From positions 61,072-125,071 of the forward strand of contig CAVQKQ010000014.1 in the NCBI GenBank assembly GCA_963713085.1: a stretch of DNA of 64,000 nt, given 5' to 3'. Positions 61,535 through 64,000 of the stretch are shown here, one piece after another; within the stretch, counting starts at the first letter, position 1, and each line of letters opens with the position of its first letter. This stretch comes from PFJX01 sp963713085. Lineage in GTDB: Bacteria > Pseudomonadota > Gammaproteobacteria > Burkholderiales > Thiobacillaceae. A program made the position numbers and the translations under genes. The notes under the pieces were generated by a model that searched no databases, was not told the origin of the DNA, and saw nothing but the letters and a program-made list of their open reading frames with translations.

Positions 61535-63145
61535 TCAATTACCGCCGTTCTTGACGGGGGAAGTCAGTCCGAGGCTGGCATGAGCTGCCAGGGCAGCAGG
61601 GCCTCGAAGTCGTCTACAGATCTTGGCGACAGGCAATGCCTGGAACAGCGTGACCAGGTAACTGTAAGGATCGACCCGGTTGGCCTTGCAGGTCTCGATC
61701 AGGGAATAGAGGTTGGCACTGGCGTGGGCGCCACCCACCGTGTCGGCGAAGAGCCAGTTGCGGCGTCCGACGACGAAGGGACGAATGGTGTTCTCGCACA
61801 CATTGTTGTCGATGGGCCAAGCGCCGTTCTCGACATAACGGACGAGCTTGGGCCACTGTCGGGACAGGTAATGCAACGCCTTGCCCAGGAGGCTGCTGGG
61901 TGTGACGGCATGCAAATGCTCTTGGAGCATGGCTGCGATCCGTTCCAGCACGGGCCGACTGCGCGCCTGACGCAAGGCACCCCGCTCAGCTGGCGTCATC
62001 GCCTTGGCCTGGGACTCGATGGCATACAACTCCCCCATGGCGGCAATAAACCGCGTCGCCGGTTGTTCGGGCGAACGCGCCGGCTTCGGGATCGCCGTCT
62101 CGGCCTCCACGAAATAGCGCCGGGCATGGGCCCAACACCCCAGATGCACCAGATCATGGCTGGCGGCGATGGCGTTGTAGACCTCATAACCATCGGTCAT
62201 CAACACGGCCCCGCGCCGGATGCCGGCATAAAGTTCCCCCGCCTGGGCGGCCCCCCGGCCCTGGGCGTAGCCGAACAGCCGCACCGGCGGCCCCGTGCCG
62301 TTCATCTGTGCCCACAGGTAACTCTTGGTCTGCGCCGCCCGCCCCGGTTCCTTCAAGACCTGGATCACCGTCTCGTCGCCATGGACCAGTTCCGAGTCCA
62401 ACAGATGGTCCCGCAGCAGGTTGATGATGGGCTGCACCGCCAGGCCGGCACGAACGACGCTGGCCGCCAGGGTGTTGCGCGACAGGTCTCCACCGAAGCG
62501 CCCGAGCAGGGCCGCCTGGCGATAGAGCGGCAAGGCGTCCTGGTACTTGGAGGTTACCACCCAGGCCAGGGCCGAGTCCGTCAGCAGTCCCTTGGGGATG
62601 AGACGTGCCGGCGCCGGGGTTTCCTTCATGCCTTCGTCGCAGCACGGGCAGGCGTATTTGACCCGCTGATGCTGGATCACCCGGACCTGCTGCGGAATGA
62701 TGTCCAACTGTTCGCTGATCTCGACACCGATCTCCACCAGGGCGACGCCATCGTGGGGGCAAACGCGCTCGGACTCGGGCAGTTCGTGCCGAACGATCTC
62801 CCGGGGCAAGGCCGGATCGAGCGGCTTGCGCCCCCGCTTCTTGCGCGAGTGGGCCGCCACCTCCACGCCAGGCACCTCCTCTTCCTGGGCTGGCGGCGTT
62901 TGCGCCGTGGGGGACAGGGCCTCGGCCTCGTTGAGGAACAGGTCGCGCTGGTGGGTGCCGCGTGCCTCGGACTTGGCCGCGAAGAGCTTGTGCAGGAAGG
63001 CCTTGAGCCGCGCGTGCAGGAGATCCCGCTCCACCGTCAGCACGCGCACCTCGCCGCGCAGGTGGTCGAGCTCTCCATGCAGGCTGTCGCGTTCGGCGAT
63101 CAGGACCTGGAATGCCTCGGCGGTGAGCGTGATGGTCTGCGGCAT
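61535..63145 (-). CDS. tnpC: IS66 family transposase TnpC
   Basis: This 536-residue protein starts MPQTITLTAEAFQVLIAERD with a coiled coil (about 15-50) and the KLFAAKSEARG motif. It continues with a zinc-finger-like region (CPHDGVALVEIG...YACPCC) and the DDE catalytic domain (HGDETVIQVL, LMTDGYEVYN, DNNVCENTIRPFVVGRRNWLF), typical of IS66. The ATG at 63145 is preferred over a frame open to 63355 that overlaps tnpB. Confidence 0.93.
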   Translation of the reverse strand: MPQTITLTAEAFQVLIAERDSLHGELDHLRGEVRVLTVERDLLHARLKAFLHKLFAAKSEARGTHQRDLFLNEAEALSPTAQTPPAQEEEVPGVEVAAHSRKKRGRKPLDPALPREIVRHELPESERVCPHDGVALVEIGVEISEQLDIIPQQVRVIQHQRVKYACPCCDEGMKETPAPARLIPKGLLTDSALAWVVTSKYQDALPLYRQAALLGRFGGDLSRNTLAASVVRAGLAVQPIINLLRDHLLDSELVHGDETVIQVLKEPGRAAQTKSYLWAQMNGTGPPVRLFGYAQGRGAAQAGELYAGIRRGAVLMTDGYEVYNAIAASHDLVHLGCWAHARRYFVEAETAIPKPARSPEQPATRFIAAMGELYAIESQAKAMTPAERGALRQARSRPVLERIAAMLQEHLHAVTPSSLLGKALHYLSRQWPKLVRYVENGAWPIDNNVCENTIRPFVVGRRNWLFADTVGGAHASANLYSLIETCKANRVDPYSYLVTLFQALPVAKICRRLRGPAALAAHASLGLTSPVKNGGN

Positions 63146-63177
63146 GGCGGGATTAGACCCGACTGGCCGGATTGGTT

Positions 63178-63529
63178 TCAGCCCACCCGCTGATATTCGC
63201 GCACGGGGTGGCGTCGCATCGCCTCCACGTCGATTCCCTCCAGCAACCAGTGCAGTTGTTCCGTGCTCCATGCCAGCACGGCCTCCGTGCGAGGCCACTT
63301 GAAGCGGTCCTGCTCCAGCCGCTTGGTCATGAGCCAGAAACCGTTGCGCTCCCACAGGAGCAAGCGAATCCGGTCATGGCGCCGATTGCTGAAGACGAAC
63401 ACCGCCGGGGCGAAAGGGATCCAGCTTCAACTGCTGCTCCACCAGCGCCGCCAGGCCATTGATGTGCTTGCGGCCATCCACCGCGTCGCGGTGAAGGTAG
63501 ACCTTCAGCCGCGCGTCGAACCGGAACAT
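63178..63529 (-). pseudogene. tnpB: IS66 TnpB accessory protein gene, frameshifted
   Basis: The N-terminal part (from an ATG at 63529, MFRFDARLKVYLHRDAVDG, LDPF) and the C-terminal part (VFVFSNRRHDRIRLLLWERN, HPVREY) are both clear TnpB but lie in different frames. One extra base in the AAA run at 63413-63415 (plus strand) accounts for the shift. With it removed the gene would encode 116 residues, the family norm. It could be an inactivating mutation, a programmed shift or a sequencing error. Confidence 0.8.
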
Positions 63530-63921
63530 GGCAGCGCGTGCAGGTCGGGCAGGAGCGCGGCCAGGGTGTGTGCCTCGACCGTGCCAAGTTCAATCCTCAC
63601 CCCGTTGGGCAAGCGAACCGCTACGCCCGGCAGTCCGGCACGGGCCGCCGGTTCGGCCGTGACCACGGGAATGAAGGCCGGCAACGGCGCCACGGCAACC
63701 GTGGGCGCTGCGGCCCGGCGATGGCCCTGATGCTTACGCATCCAGGTCCGCAGCAGGTTGGCGTTGATCCCGTAGCGCAGGGCCAGGCCCGCCACCGAAA
63801 CGCCCGGACGTAGTGCCGCCTCGACCAACGCCCGCTTCGCCTCCCGGTCGTAGCAGCACCGCCCATCGCGCTTGTGCCCAACCACCAACCGCCCCAGCAA
63901 CTCTGTATCAATCTCTGTCAT
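63505..63921 (-). CDS. tnpA: IS66 TnpA helix-turn-helix protein
   Basis: This 138-residue protein has an N-terminal HTH (RALVEAALRPGVSVAGLALR, YGINANLLRTWMRKH) of the IS3/IS66 OrfA type and a variable Ala/Pro-rich linker. The C-terminal strand is VRLPNGVRIELGTVEAHTLA. It overlaps the tnpB start by 25 bp. Confidence 0.9.
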   Translation of the reverse strand: MTEIDTELLGRLVVGHKRDGRCCYDREAKRALVEAALRPGVSVAGLALRYGINANLLRTWMRKHQGHRRAAAPTVAVAPLPAFIPVVTAEPAARAGLPGVAVRLPNGVRIELGTVEAHTLAALLPDLHALPCSGSTRG

Positions 63922-63922
63922 A

Positions 63923-63950
63923 GGTGTCCACGTTCAGCTACGTGGACACC
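63923..63950 (-). other. Perfect inverted repeat just upstream of tnpA
   Basis: GGTGTCCACG and CGTGGACACC form a 10-bp palindrome with an 8-nt spacer, immediately before the tnpA start. It could be an operator or an mRNA hairpin that limits transposase translation. Confidence 0.6.
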
Positions 63951-64000
63951 ATCATTCCGTATGCGGCCGCTCGCTGACAGACGGGGTTTAAAGATCGCTT

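Larger units (their letters stand above)
61527..64000 (-). mobile_element. IS66-family insertion sequence (end at window edge)
   Basis: The element has tnpA-tnpB-tnpC in the standard order on the minus strand. The end at 61527 is GTAAGCGATCAATT. The last bases of the window read AAGATCGCTT, whose complement AAGCGATCTT matches it after the first two bases. The element would therefore end about 2 bp beyond the window, at roughly 2.48 kb. It inserted into the 5' part of the IS1634 transposase gene. Confidence 0.85.

Overview
The window reads as a GC-rich betaproteobacterial chromosome. This rests on the family-level look of the proteins and on gene orders such as tig-clpP-clpX-lon-hupB-tRNA-Val, pyrG-kdsA-eno-ftsB and zipA-ligA. 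A Rhodocyclales or Nitrosomonadales-type organism would fit, but no rRNA or species marker is present, so the assignment is an inference.

Bases 1-17,700 are mostly core genes. A leftward operon encodes a DUF1631 protein and a degenerate EAL-HDOD protein. It is preceded by a near-consensus flagellar sigma-28 (FliA) promoter and a well-formed c-di-GMP-I (GEMM-I) riboswitch. A second FliA-type promoter precedes a soluble chemoreceptor with a CZB zinc domain near 8.9 kb. The other genes here cover a MagIII-like glycosylase, a lipoprotein, Hsp15, a protoporphyrinogen-oxidase-like protein, a DJ-1/YajL protein, a CBS protein, RsgA, a pterin dehydratase, a c-type cytochrome, an M48 protease, oligoribonuclease, an alpha-glucan phosphorylase, a CrcB fluoride channel with a DUF190 partner, and a TauE/SafE permease.

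Bases 17,700-34,000 are accessory. Remnants of a REP-associated (RAYT) transposase split by an IS481-type fragment lead into a type I secretion locus. That locus holds a small membrane protein, a 3,534-residue RTX protein with a lipase-like N-terminus and five identical-looking 339-bp tandem repeats, and its HlyB-like and HlyD-like exporter subunits. No TolC gene is in the window.

Bases 34,150-53,860 return to core functions. The order is pyrG-kdsA-eno-ftsB-zipA-ligA, then two tandem galU genes. A leftward squalene operon follows (hpnC-hpnD-hpnE plus a YciK-like SDR lacking the catalytic Tyr), then tRNA-Leu(UAG), tig-clpP-clpX-lon-hupB and tRNA-Val(UAC).

Bases 53,890-64,000 are mobile. Beside tRNA-Val sits an island with a tyrosine integrase, small zinc-ribbon-like proteins, a RepA-like AAA ATPase followed by phased iteron-like repeats, an excisionase-like HTH protein, an HK97-type capsid protein and a small tail-like protein. 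No terminase, portal or protease is visible, so it resembles a phage satellite or a decayed prophage. The island runs into an IS1634-family element whose 5' end is interrupted by an IS66-family element that reaches the window edge.
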